64,000 bases of DNA from a bacterium BRH_c32 (lineage in GTDB: Bacteria > Bacteroidota > Ignavibacteria > Ignavibacteriales > Melioribacteraceae): positions 62,001 to 126,000 of the forward strand of contig LOEU01000030.1 of NCBI GenBank assembly GCA_001516025.1, read 5' to 3'. Of this stretch, positions 43,767 to 52,370 are shown piece after piece. Positions within the stretch are counted from its first letter, which is position 1. Every line of letters begins with the position of its first letter. The position numbers were made by a program, and so were the translations under genes. The notes beneath the pieces are model-generated. The model ran no database searches, was not told the origin of the DNA, and worked only from the letters and a program-made list of their open reading frames with translations.

Positions 43767-44927
43767 ATGAAAGTACTAAAATTAATGTTCAAAAATGCAT
43801 TTAGGCATAAACTGAGAACAAGCCTTACAATTGTTGGAATTGCAATTGCAGTAGTTGCATTTTCACTATTGAGGACAGTCGTAACGGTTTATAATGCAGG
43901 AGTGGATGCCTCGGCAGCAGATCGTTTAATCACTCGTCATGCAGTTTCATTTATCTTCCCTCTTCCATATTCATATAAAGATAAAATACAGCAGATCGAT
44001 GGTGTGGAATTAGTTACACCGCTCAATTGGTTTCAAGGTGTTTATATCGATAAAGATCAATTCTTTGCTCGTTTAGCTGTTGATCCTGAAACTGTTTTTA
44101 AAGTTTATCCCGAATTTATTTTAACTAAAGAAGAGCTTGATAATTTTAAGAAGGAAAGAAATTCCTGTGTCATAGGAATAGAGATTGCAAAGCAATATAA
44201 TCTTAAGATTGGTGATATTATGACAATCGATGGAGATATCTATCCCGGAAGATGGGATTTTGTCGTAAGGGGAATTTATAAACCAAAAGATAAAACTATC
44301 GATGGCACTCAAATGTTTTTTCAATATGATTACTTAAATGAAAGATTGGAAGCAGAATCTCCAATGAGAGCAAATGAAATCGGATGGTTTGCAATTAAAA
44401 TTAAAGACCCAAATCGTTCTGCGGAGATTTCAGTAAAAGTGGATAAATTATTTAAGAATTCCTCGGCAGAAACAAAAACAGAAACCGAAAGAGCTTTTCA
44501 GCAAGGATTCTTATCTGCTGTAAGTGCAATTATCACGGCACTTAATTATCTCTCTTTTATAATCATTGGAATAATTTTACTTGTGCTTGCTAATACAATG
44601 ATAATGGCTGCACGTGAAAGAACACGAGAATATGCAGTAATGAAAACTCTTGGATTTTCGGCTAAGCATTTAGTGGGATTAATTATGGGTGAATCATTAT
44701 TAATATCAATTCTCGGCGGAGGACTTGGTTTATTGCTTAGTTTCCCTGTCGTTGATGGTTTCGGTCAAGCTATTCCAAAAGGAATGTTTCCAATTTTTTA
44801 CATCGAACCAATTACAATAATTCTTGCGGTTACTGCTGCTTTATCAATCGGAATAATATCATCGATATTTCCATTGTTAAAAGCATTAAACACGAAGATT
44901 GTTGATGGTTTTAGGTTCGTAGGTTAG
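43767..44927 (+). CDS. FtsX/MacB-family ABC permease (first)
   Basis: 386 residues: helix 1 (about 18-38), large periplasmic MacB_PCD domain (40-265), then three helices near 268-290, 318-340 and 352-375 with the cytoplasmic loop AARERTREYAVMKTLGFS typical of FtsX-like permeases. Paired with the following permease, giving a LolCE-like heterodimer rather than a fused MacB. Confidence 0.9.
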   Translation: MKVLKLMFKNAFRHKLRTSLTIVGIAIAVVAFSLLRTVVTVYNAGVDASAADRLITRHAVSFIFPLPYSYKDKIQQIDGVELVTPLNWFQGVYIDKDQFFARLAVDPETVFKVYPEFILTKEELDNFKKERNSCVIGIEIAKQYNLKIGDIMTIDGDIYPGRWDFVVRGIYKPKDKTIDGTQMFFQYDYLNERLEAESPMRANEIGWFAIKIKDPNRSAEISVKVDKLFKNSSAETKTETERAFQQGFLSAVSAIITALNYLSFIIIGIILLVLANTMIMAARERTREYAVMKTLGFSAKHLVGLIMGESLLISILGGGLGLLLSFPVVDGFGQAIPKGMFPIFYIEPITIILAVTAALSIGIISSIFPLLKALNTKIVDGFRFVG

Positions 44928-44935
44928 GAGCGAAT

Positions 44936-46105
44936 ATGAAAATACCAATTAAATATAGTTTGAGAAATTTTAAAGAGAGAAAACTTACAACCGGAATTAC
45001 AATTCTAGGTATAGCAATGGTTGTTTTTGTTTTTGCTGCTGTTCTGATGATGGCTTATGGAATTGAAAAGACTCTCGTTCAAACCGGTTCTGATGATAAT
45101 GTGATTATTTTAAGGAAATCATCTACGGGTGAAATTTCGAGTATTCTACCTCCTGACGTTCAAAATATCGTGGCCTCTCTTCCTAATATAGCTAAGACTT
45201 CGGGAAATATTCCGGTAATCTCATATGAGCCGGTTGTTATTATAAATTTAGATAAAGTCGGCGGCGGATTAAGTAATATTATTGTTAGAGGTGTTTCTCC
45301 CGAATCAAAAATACTTCGTCCTAATGTAAAACTTATTGAAGGAAGATTTTATAATAATGGCGCTCGCGAATTAATAGTTGGCAAATCTTTAGTTGGTACT
45401 TTTAAAAATTCTCAAATCGGCGAACAGATTAAATTTGCCGGAGGGTTCTGGAAAATTGTTGGAGTTTTTGAAGCATCAGGCGGTGGATTTGAAAGTGAAT
45501 TTTGGGGCGATTCGAAACAAGTGTTAGATGCCTTTAATAGAGGCAATACAGTTAGCACAATGACTCTGAAATTAAATACTGCCGATGAGTTTCCTCAATT
45601 TAAAAAAGAATTTCTAAAGGATAGACGGCTAAAAGAATATGAACCAAAAATTGAAAAAGTCTATTTCGCAGAGCAATCAGAAACGATGGCGATGTTTATT
45701 CGTATTCTCGGAATCGTTGTAACGGTAATTTTTAGTATAGGCGCTACTATCGGAGCAATGATAACGATGTACTCGGCAGTAGCTAATCGCACAGTGGAAA
45801 TTGGAACACTTCGTTCACTAGGTTTCAAAAGACGAAATATTCTGGCAGCATTTTTAATGGAATCATTATTAGTATCATTAATCGGTGCCGGGCTAGGAAT
45901 TGTATTTGCTTCTATTCTTCAATTCTTCTCGATCAGTACTCTTAATTATGCTTCATTTGCTGAATTAAGTTTTAAATTTGCCATGTCGCCATCAATAATA
46001 ATTTCATCATTAGTATTTGCTTCATTGATGGGAATACTAGGCGGATTCTTGCCGGCAGTAAGAGCAGCTAGATTGAATATAATTAAAGCACTTAGATCAA
46101 TATAG
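44936..46105 (+). CDS. FtsX/MacB-family ABC permease (second)
   Basis: 389 residues, same plan as its neighbour: helix 1 (about 16-40), periplasmic domain, and three C-terminal helices with the loop SAVANRTVEIGTLRSLGFKRRN. The operon ends here; its stop is only 2 bp from the end of a convergent gene and no terminator hairpin is visible between them. Export of a lipid, peptide or lipoprotein is possible; the substrate is not apparent. Confidence 0.9.
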   Translation: MKIPIKYSLRNFKERKLTTGITILGIAMVVFVFAAVLMMAYGIEKTLVQTGSDDNVIILRKSSTGEISSILPPDVQNIVASLPNIAKTSGNIPVISYEPVVIINLDKVGGGLSNIIVRGVSPESKILRPNVKLIEGRFYNNGARELIVGKSLVGTFKNSQIGEQIKFAGGFWKIVGVFEASGGGFESEFWGDSKQVLDAFNRGNTVSTMTLKLNTADEFPQFKKEFLKDRRLKEYEPKIEKVYFAEQSETMAMFIRILGIVVTVIFSIGATIGAMITMYSAVANRTVEIGTLRSLGFKRRNILAAFLMESLLVSLIGAGLGIVFASILQFFSISTLNYASFAELSFKFAMSPSIIISSLVFASLMGILGGFLPAVRAARLNIIKALRSI

Positions 46106-46107
46106 AG

Positions 46108-46854
46108 TTAATATTTTTTTTGAATAGGATTACCGATAAATCCTTTCAATGGTTTTTTTACAAATTCAGCCGCTTCATCTTGGAGCGGCATATCTTTCTC
46201 CGGTTTTGGAAAAGTAATAGTAATTGAATTCCTATTACCGAGTGTATCGAACCTCATTTGACCATTATGTTTGCCGATTATCCTATTTATTACAAAGAAA
46301 GACATCTCTTTTTCTATACCAAAAGACTCCGCGCTAAATTCTTCAAACTCTCTTTCTAACATTTCAGAAAAATCAGGCGAAAATTTATAACTGCTTTCGA
46401 AATCAATCGTTATTGTTATATATCTTAAATCTTCTTCTATTCTTAATTCAACAGTACTCTCTCTATTAGTAATTTTTGTTACGTTTTCGATAAGCAAAAT
46501 AAAACAATCAGTTAAATATTCTTTAATGCCGGATGTTTCGCATTTACTCTTTGTTGATTTTATATCATATTTAACCTGCCTATCAGCAATAAGAGATTTA
46601 GCACCTTGAAATGCTTGATGAAGTAGAAGTTTGATATTTATAAGCGATTCATTTTCATTTTTTTTTGAATAAATTATATGGCTAAATTTATCGACTATTG
46701 GAGATTTTGGATCGTCAGGTACAGATTTTAATCGAGTTAATTCTTCTTCCAAAGCTTTAGTTTTTGCTTTTTCTTCAATTAAGCTCTTCCCGATTTTACG
46801 TAGATTCGCTACTAATTGTTCTTTCGACAATTTATATAATGATTGATCGCTCAT
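46108..46854 (-). CDS. Degenerate GHKL/HATPase-like protein with N-terminal coiled coil
   Basis: 248 residues. Coiled coil at about 8-46 (SLIEEKAKTKALEEELTRLK), then a fold reminiscent of a histidine-kinase ATPase: FILLIENVTKITN in the N-box position and FFVINRIIGKHNGQMRF...SITITFP in the G2/G3 position. The G1 (DxGxG) and G2 (GxGxG) glycines are absent, and no H-box is visible, so it probably neither binds ATP nor autophosphorylates. It may be a kinase-derived scaffold or phosphotransfer decoy. Single gene, divergent from the epimerase. Confidence 0.55.
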   Translation of the reverse strand: MSDQSLYKLSKEQLVANLRKIGKSLIEEKAKTKALEEELTRLKSVPDDPKSPIVDKFSHIIYSKKNENESLINIKLLLHQAFQGAKSLIADRQVKYDIKSTKSKCETSGIKEYLTDCFILLIENVTKITNRESTVELRIEEDLRYITITIDFESSYKFSPDFSEMLEREFEEFSAESFGIEKEMSFFVINRIIGKHNGQMRFDTLGNRNSITITFPKPEKDMPLQDEAAEFVKKPLKGFIGNPIQKKY

Positions 46855-46966
46855 TTTGCTCTATTTATTGATAACCTAATTCATATAAATTAATAAAAAA
46901 ATAGATTATTTTTTAAATAAATTTCAATTACTTTGAGAAAGTTGTTTTTTAAAATGAGGGAAAAAG

Positions 46967-47908
46967 GTGAGTACAAAAGTTGTAATTACAGGTGGAGCAG
47001 GTTTTATTGGAAGCCATATTGCAGAATATTGGTTATCGCAAGGTGCAGATGTTCATATAATCGATAACCTCCGTTCGGGTAATCTCAATAATATCGAAGT
47101 TAATAAAGGAGCACATTTTCATCGAGGTTCTATTACAGAAAGGGAATTAGTTAATTCCGTTTTAAAAGATTGTGATTATATACATCATCTCGCCGCCTTG
47201 ATTTCTGTTCCTGAATCGGTTCTAAGTCCCTTTGAGTGTGTGGATATTAATGTTAATGGATTATTGAATATCTTGGAAGCGGCAAAGGAAAATAAAGTAA
47301 AAAAAATTGTATTAAGCAGTTCGGCTGCAATCTATGGCGACAATCCAATCACACCAAAAACAACGGATTTATTTCCGGCTCCCAAATCTCCCTATGGCAT
47401 TACAAAACTTGATGGTGAATATTATCTTGCAATGTATAATGAAATGTATAATGTCGGTGCGGTTTCACTCCGTTATTTTAATGTATTTGGTCCACGTCAA
47501 GATCCAAAAAGTCAATATGCTGCCGCTATTCCAATATTCGTCAGTAAAGCAGTTAAAAATGAAACCATAATTGTATATGGAGATGGGGAACAGACACGTG
47601 ATTTTATTTATGTAAAAGATGTAGTTAAAGCAAATGTAACTGCAGCTCTCTCTAATAAGAATGGTGTGTTTAACGTCGCTTCGGGAAATAAAATTTCTAT
47701 TAATCAATTATTAGAAATAATATTAAAAGAAACAGGAAGTTCAAGTAAAGTGGAATATCAAGAGGAACGCCTCGGAGATATAAAGCATAGCTTAGCATCG
47801 ATTACCGAAACGACCGAAAAGCTTGGTTTTAAAGCAGAGTATGATCTTATAACTGGTTTAAAAAACACTATAAATTATTTTGTTGATCTTTATCAAAAAA
47901 GGAATTGA
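46967..47908 (+). CDS. NAD-dependent nucleotide-sugar epimerase/dehydratase (GalE-like)
   Basis: 313 residues, GTG start. Extended SDR: GGAGFIGSHI at 8-17, catalytic SSSAAIYG and YGITK (Tyr and Lys), and the substrate block RYFNVFGPRQDP. This is the UDP-glucose/UDP-GlcNAc 4-epimerase-like group that supplies surface polysaccharide precursors; the exact sugar is undetermined. It is followed within a few bases by the MltF-like gene. Confidence 0.88.
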   Translation: MSTKVVITGGAGFIGSHIAEYWLSQGADVHIIDNLRSGNLNNIEVNKGAHFHRGSITERELVNSVLKDCDYIHHLAALISVPESVLSPFECVDINVNGLLNILEAAKENKVKKIVLSSSAAIYGDNPITPKTTDLFPAPKSPYGITKLDGEYYLAMYNEMYNVGAVSLRYFNVFGPRQDPKSQYAAAIPIFVSKAVKNETIIVYGDGEQTRDFIYVKDVVKANVTAALSNKNGVFNVASGNKISINQLLEIILKETGSSSKVEYQEERLGDIKHSLASITETTEKLGFKAEYDLITGLKNTINYFVDLYQKRN

Positions 47909-47911
47909 GAG

Positions 47912-49309
47912 ATTAGTTCCCCTATAAAAAATATTGTCTTAATTCTATTACTCATGGTTATCTCATTTTCATGTTCTACACAACCCGAAAATAAATTAGC
48001 TGATCTGGATCTTGGCAAAATAATTAAACGCGGCAAACTTGTGGCACTTACCGGATATAATCCTTATAGCTATTTTATTTATAAAGGTGAACCGGAAGGA
48101 TTTGAATATGAACTGCTTTCTAATTATGCTAAATCAATCGGTTTAGATTTAGAGATGAAAGTAGAAAATAATTTTGAAAGAATGATTACTAAGCTCAATA
48201 ATGGCGAAGGGGATTTAATCGCGTTTAATCTTACTGTTACAAATGAGCTTAGTGATCAGGTACAGTTTACCAAACCATATTCTATGGTTAAACAGCTAAT
48301 AGTGCAAAGAATTTCAAATGACACTAATGATGTCTTTATTGATAATGTAAATGAGCTTGAGGGTAAAACCGTTTATGTGAGAAATGATTCTCCTTATTTA
48401 GCTAGATTAAAAAATCTTGCCGAAGAGATCGGAGGCGAAATATTGATTATTGAGGCTGATCCTGAGTTATCTACCGAAGACTTAATTCAAATGGTAGCAG
48501 AGAAAAAAATTAATTACACAATAGCTGATGATAATATTGCCCGTCTCGCTTATAAACAATATAAAAATATTTCTATCTCTACAGAAATCTCTTTTCCGCA
48601 AAAAATTTCATGGGCTATAAGAAAAAATTCTCCACAACTATTAAATTCAATTAATAGTTGGATTGAATCTTCTACTGAATCAAATTTATTTCAGAATTTA
48701 AAGGTGAAGTATTTTGAGAATTGGGGCAGTTCTAGAATTGTAAATGGATCAAAATTTCTGATGTCTAGAAGAGGAGATATTTCTCCATTCGATGAATTAA
48801 TAAAAAAATATTCTCAAAAATTAGGATGGGATTGGAAATTAGTTGCTTCACTCATTTATCAAGAATCACAATTTGAACCTAAAAGTCGTTCATGGGTAGG
48901 TGCAGTTGGATTAATGCAATTAATGCCAAATACCGGAGAGGCGTTTGGAGTTACTAATTTTGAAGACCCCGAGCAAAATATCAATGCAGGTATTAGTTAC
49001 CTTAGTTGGTTAAATAATTATTGGAAGAAATTGATTTATGATCAGAATGAAAGAATTAAGTTTGTCCTCGCTTCTTATAATATAGGTGTCGGTCATATTT
49101 TAGATGCACGTAATCTTGCTTTTAAATATGATGTTGATCCAAATATGTGGGATGGGAGCGTTTCAGAATATTTGCTTAATAAATCAAAAAAGAAGTATTA
49201 TGAAGATGAGGTTGTTCAATATGGTTATGCAAGAGGAAAGGAAACCGTAAATTTTGTAAGAGAAGTTTTAGAAAGGTACGAGCACTATAAACAAGTAAAT
49301 AAAAAATAA
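47912..49309 (+). CDS. MltF-like lipoprotein: solute-binding domain plus lytic transglycosylase
   Basis: SBP_bac_3-type domain (about residues 35-265, GKLVALTGYNPYSYFIYKG) and a C-terminal SLT lysozyme-like domain with catalytic Glu in YQESQFEP, GLMQLMPNTG and AGISYLSWL, the MltF architecture that cleaves peptidoglycan glycan strands. The first ATG (47954) leaves only MVISFSC before the lipobox Cys, too short to be a signal peptide. The frame upstream encodes IKNIVLILLLMVISFSC, a proper lipoprotein leader, back to the preceding stop; ATT 47912, 8 bp after AAAGGA, is the best candidate start. The start codon is uncertain (ATT, or ATG 47954 if the leader is dispensable). Confidence 0.75.
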   Translation: MSSPIKNIVLILLLMVISFSCSTQPENKLADLDLGKIIKRGKLVALTGYNPYSYFIYKGEPEGFEYELLSNYAKSIGLDLEMKVENNFERMITKLNNGEGDLIAFNLTVTNELSDQVQFTKPYSMVKQLIVQRISNDTNDVFIDNVNELEGKTVYVRNDSPYLARLKNLAEEIGGEILIIEADPELSTEDLIQMVAEKKINYTIADDNIARLAYKQYKNISISTEISFPQKISWAIRKNSPQLLNSINSWIESSTESNLFQNLKVKYFENWGSSRIVNGSKFLMSRRGDISPFDELIKKYSQKLGWDWKLVASLIYQESQFEPKSRSWVGAVGLMQLMPNTGEAFGVTNFEDPEQNINAGISYLSWLNNYWKKLIYDQNERIKFVLASYNIGVGHILDARNLAFKYDVDPNMWDGSVSEYLLNKSKKKYYEDEVVQYGYARGKETVNFVREVLERYEHYKQVNKK

Positions 49310-49346
49310 TCGGGCTCCTTTTTAGAAAGCCCGAATAATTGTTTTT
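49310..49346 (+). terminator. Terminator after the MltF-like gene
   Basis: CGGGCT (49311-49316) and AGCCCG (49328-49333) arms with an 11-base loop, followed by a T-rich tail ending GTTTTT. Confidence 0.75.
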
Positions 49347-49406
49347 CATTAAGATTAATCCGTAAAAGAATCAGAAATAAATATTTCTTATCCCCTACTA
49401 AAATAT

Positions 49407-51320
49407 TTATAAATTAAAATTAATTCCCACATAAAAAGTTCTTCCATAAGTTCCATAATAAAGAATCTCTTCATAATATTTATCAATCAGATTTTCTACT
49501 CTTGCATTAATGGAGATCTGATCAATAATTTTATAAGATGCACCGAGATTAAAGATTGTATAATCAGGAATATGAACTCTCGCTGCAGGGTAAGCATTAA
49601 AATCTTTATCCCACTTTTTACCTACGAAACGAGCAGATAAATTTGCGGTAAGTCTATTTGTTATCAGATAGGATAAAGCCACATAGGCGGAATGTTTTGG
49701 TCTTCTTAATAATTCTAATCCAAAATCATCACTTGATGCATAATTATCTTTAGTTTGAGTATAAGTATAATTAGAGTTTATTTTAATATTTTCTAAAATA
49801 TTAACGGAGACAAATACTTCAATTCCTTTCGATTCTGCTTCGGCTATATTTATAGTTTTATAATTGGCATCATAACCAAACATGTTTTTAAAATTAATTG
49901 AAAAGTATGTTGCGCCAAATGAAATATCATTATTTAAGAAATATTGCTCAAAACCAAAATCCCATCCGGTGCTTTCTTCCGGTTTTAGGTCAGGATTCCC
50001 AAACATTGGATCAAAGAGATAAAAAAGTGAAGGGGACTTAAAACCGGTTCCAAATGAACTCTTGATCTTAGTACTAGTCTGATTAATAAAATATGCAGGT
50101 GCTAATCTATAAGTTGTTACGCTTCCAAATTTTTGATTATCATCATATCGAACTCCGGCAGAAACATAGAGCGAATTAAAAAGAGTAGCTTGCTCTTGAA
50201 GATAAAGACCGGTCGTTCTATTCTTTTCCTTCGGGAAACTGCTTTCATAAGGACCCCACATAGAATTAGAAATATAGTTTGTATTTGCAGTTTCTTCTTC
50301 TGTTTCTATACCGAATGTAAGTAAGTGGTTTTCGTTAATTGAGAAAATATTTTGAAATTCATATTTAAGTCTTCCTGAATTTGTATAATTATCGGAGGAA
50401 GTCGAGGGGCGAATATTATCAACCAGATCGACTGTATTAGAAATTCTCCTGACAAAAGAAATTCCTAAATGAGATTTTAGGCGTGAATCAAAAAAAATGC
50501 CTTTTAATTTACCTGTGAAAACCTGTTCCTGATTATCATAAGTAAAATTAGGGTCATCTCCATTCATACCGTCTTGGTCCAATCCACTTTCAGTTTTGGT
50601 AGCTTTATAATTAGCACCAAAAGAATAATTATCCAAGAAATCATAATTGAGATTCGCAGAGAAAGAATTTCTCATAAATTTATCTTTTTCCGTATTACCA
50701 TATTTTACACTGCTTGAAGAGATACCATCAGTTTGTGTTTTAGAAAAGCCGGCGAAATATTCTATTCCTGAATAAGCTCCGCTTGTAGTAACGTTCCCAT
50801 TAAAATAGCTATTGCTGCCCCCTTCAGCTCCAATTCTAGTCTGATTAGTTTCGTTTCCTCTTTTAGTAAATATATTAATTACTCCCGCCATAGCATCTGA
50901 GCCATAGAGAGTGCTTTGAGGCCCTCTTACGATCTCTATTCTATCAATATCAAAACTGCTTAGTGAAGAAAAATCAAAAAGATTACTTGCGTTTGCAGGG
51001 TCATTCATCTTAGCTCCATCAACAAAGACAAGGAGATGATTAGAATTACTGCCTCTTACAAATATAGTTGCAAGCTTACCTTTGCCTCCTTGTTCGGTGA
51101 TAGAAAGACCCGGTACTTCTCTAAGAAGATCCACTACATTTTCACTTTTGAAAATATCTTCGGAAGGTTTAATTACAGTAAGTGAACTACCAACGGCATA
51201 ATATGGTGTATTCGTGCGGTTTGCGGTTACTACTATCTCGTCTAATTTTGTTTTCAATATTGCATCTTGTGCAAACGAAATAGAAGTGAATAAAAGAAAA
51301 ACATAAATAAAAAATTTCAT
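49407..51320 (-). CDS. btuB: TonB-dependent outer membrane receptor, probable cobalamin transporter
   Basis: Start at ATG 51320 (AGGAG 8 bp upstream, signal peptide MKFFIYVFLLFTSISFAQ); the longer frame from 51389 runs into leader RNA. 637 residues: TonB box region DEIVVTANR, plug domain (LREVPGLSITEQGGKGKLA, STLYGSDAMAGVINI) and a 22-strand barrel ending in an aromatic-rich strand FYVGINFNL. A cobalamin riboswitch precedes it, so the ligand is a corrinoid; size and sequence fit BtuB. It would supply the B12 needed by the corrinoid protein at 29.8-30.5 kb. Confidence 0.9.
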   Translation of the reverse strand: MKFFIYVFLLFTSISFAQDAILKTKLDEIVVTANRTNTPYYAVGSSLTVIKPSEDIFKSENVVDLLREVPGLSITEQGGKGKLATIFVRGSNSNHLLVFVDGAKMNDPANASNLFDFSSLSSFDIDRIEIVRGPQSTLYGSDAMAGVINIFTKRGNETNQTRIGAEGGSNSYFNGNVTTSGAYSGIEYFAGFSKTQTDGISSSSVKYGNTEKDKFMRNSFSANLNYDFLDNYSFGANYKATKTESGLDQDGMNGDDPNFTYDNQEQVFTGKLKGIFFDSRLKSHLGISFVRRISNTVDLVDNIRPSTSSDNYTNSGRLKYEFQNIFSINENHLLTFGIETEEETANTNYISNSMWGPYESSFPKEKNRTTGLYLQEQATLFNSLYVSAGVRYDDNQKFGSVTTYRLAPAYFINQTSTKIKSSFGTGFKSPSLFYLFDPMFGNPDLKPEESTGWDFGFEQYFLNNDISFGATYFSINFKNMFGYDANYKTINIAEAESKGIEVFVSVNILENIKINSNYTYTQTKDNYASSDDFGLELLRRPKHSAYVALSYLITNRLTANLSARFVGKKWDKDFNAYPAARVHIPDYTIFNLGASYKIIDQISINARVENLIDKYYEEILYYGTYGRTFYVGINFNL

Positions 51321-51346
51321 AGAAGTTACTCCTTTTTGAAAGTTGT

Positions 51347-51396
51347 AACTTCGGGGGGAAGGATAATCCTTAATGTAAACCTCTCCCACGAAGGTT
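51347..51396 (-). promoter_or_regulatory. Hairpin between riboswitch and BtuB start (expression platform candidate)
   Basis: Minus-strand stem formed by AACCTTCGTGGGAGAGG (51396-51380) and CCTTCCCCCCGAAGTT (51362-51347) with a 17-base loop and one bulge. It ends 14 bp before the AGGAG ribosome site and lacks a T tract, so control is more likely at translation than by termination. Confidence 0.5.
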
Positions 51397-51407
51397 AATA
51401 ATTGATC

Positions 51408-51567
51408 GTACTAAGCAGGTCTCCTGGCTTGGGATACTTAATGACGCCTTCCCGTTTTTCTAAAACAGTGGCTTCCTTGTCATCAGCTTTCTAAAAATCC
51501 CTTACAGTTGCGGGGCAGCACCGGTTTTTCACCGGATTTCCCTATTAAGCGGTTATTCACTTAATAC
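51408..51567 (-). ncRNA. Cobalamin (AdoCbl-type) riboswitch
   Basis: On the minus strand the conserved B12 aptamer is complete: P1 arms GTATTAAG (51567-51560) and CTTAGTAC (51415-51408), the GGGAA...CCGGTG start, GCTGCCCCGCAACTGTAA (P5-J region), GCCACTG (51472-51466) and the B12 box AAGCCAGGAGACCTGC (51430-51415). It lies in the leader of the btuB-like gene, whose expression should fall when cobalamin is abundant. Confidence 0.95.
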
Positions 51568-51707
51568 TTTATTTCTTGTGCCTTAAATCTAAGAATCGAT
51601 TTGTTTTGAAACAAGTGTTAATTACTCTTTGAATTTATTTTCAATACTCTTATTTTACTTATCGTATCTCTAAATAAATTTAATAAAGCTATCCCTGGAG
51701 GATATTA

Positions 51708-52370
51708 ATGAATTGGCTCTTCAGAAGCTTGAATTCTTCTATCGGTAAAAAAGTCATTATGGCTATTACCGGTATCAGTTTAATTCTATTTTTATTGGTT
51801 CACTTAGCAAATAATTTAACTTTATTTGCAGGACCTTCGACTTTTAACACAGTCGTAAAAAGTCTGGATTCAATTAAACCTTTCATTAGGGTTATTGAAG
51901 TAATACTTGCGCTTATATTTATTTTCCATATTTTCAATGGTGTACGCCTTTGGTATGAAAATAAAATTGCAAGACCAACTCCTTATGCAGTTAATGGATC
52001 ATCAAAAAATTCTACTTTACTTTCAAGAACAATGATTCATACGGGGAGCATAATTTTTATTTTTCTGGTAATCCATCTTAGTACTTTTTGGAATGCATTT
52101 AATTTTTCTGATTTGCATAGAACGCATTCATACTATGAATTTACTGCCGATATGTTTTCAAATGTTTACTATTCGATATTCTATATCATTGCGATGATAA
52201 TATTAGGTTTCCATTTGAATCATGGTTTCCAAAGTGCTTTTCAGACCTTCGGTTGGAATAATAATAAGTATTTCCCTTTAGTGAAGGCTTTAGGGTTTTT
52301 ATATTCGGTACTTATGGCGGTTGCGTTTTCTTCGATCCCAATCTACTTTTTACTTATTGGAGGTAACTAA
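51708..52370 (+). CDS. sdhC: Succinate dehydrogenase/fumarate reductase cytochrome b subunit
   Basis: 220 residues with five transmembrane helices, the class-B single-subunit di-heme cytochrome b found in Bacteroidota, Bacillus and epsilonproteobacteria. Candidate heme His residues are in [21 protein letters not shown] and FHLNHGF. GGAGG lies 7-8 bp before ATG. Stop and next start share a base (TAATG). It anchors the SdhAB complex and reacts with (mena)quinone. Confidence 0.93.
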   Translation: MNWLFRSLNSSIGKKVIMAITGISLILFLLVHLANNLTLFAGPSTFNTVVKSLDSIKPFIRVIEVILALIFIFHIFNGVRLWYENKIARPTPYAVNGSSKNSTLLSRTMIHTGSIIFIFLVIHLSTFWNAFNFSDLHRTHSYYEFTADMFSNVYYSIFYIIAMIILGFHLNHGFQSAFQTFGWNNNKYFPLVKALGFLYSVLMAVAFSSIPIYFLLIGGN

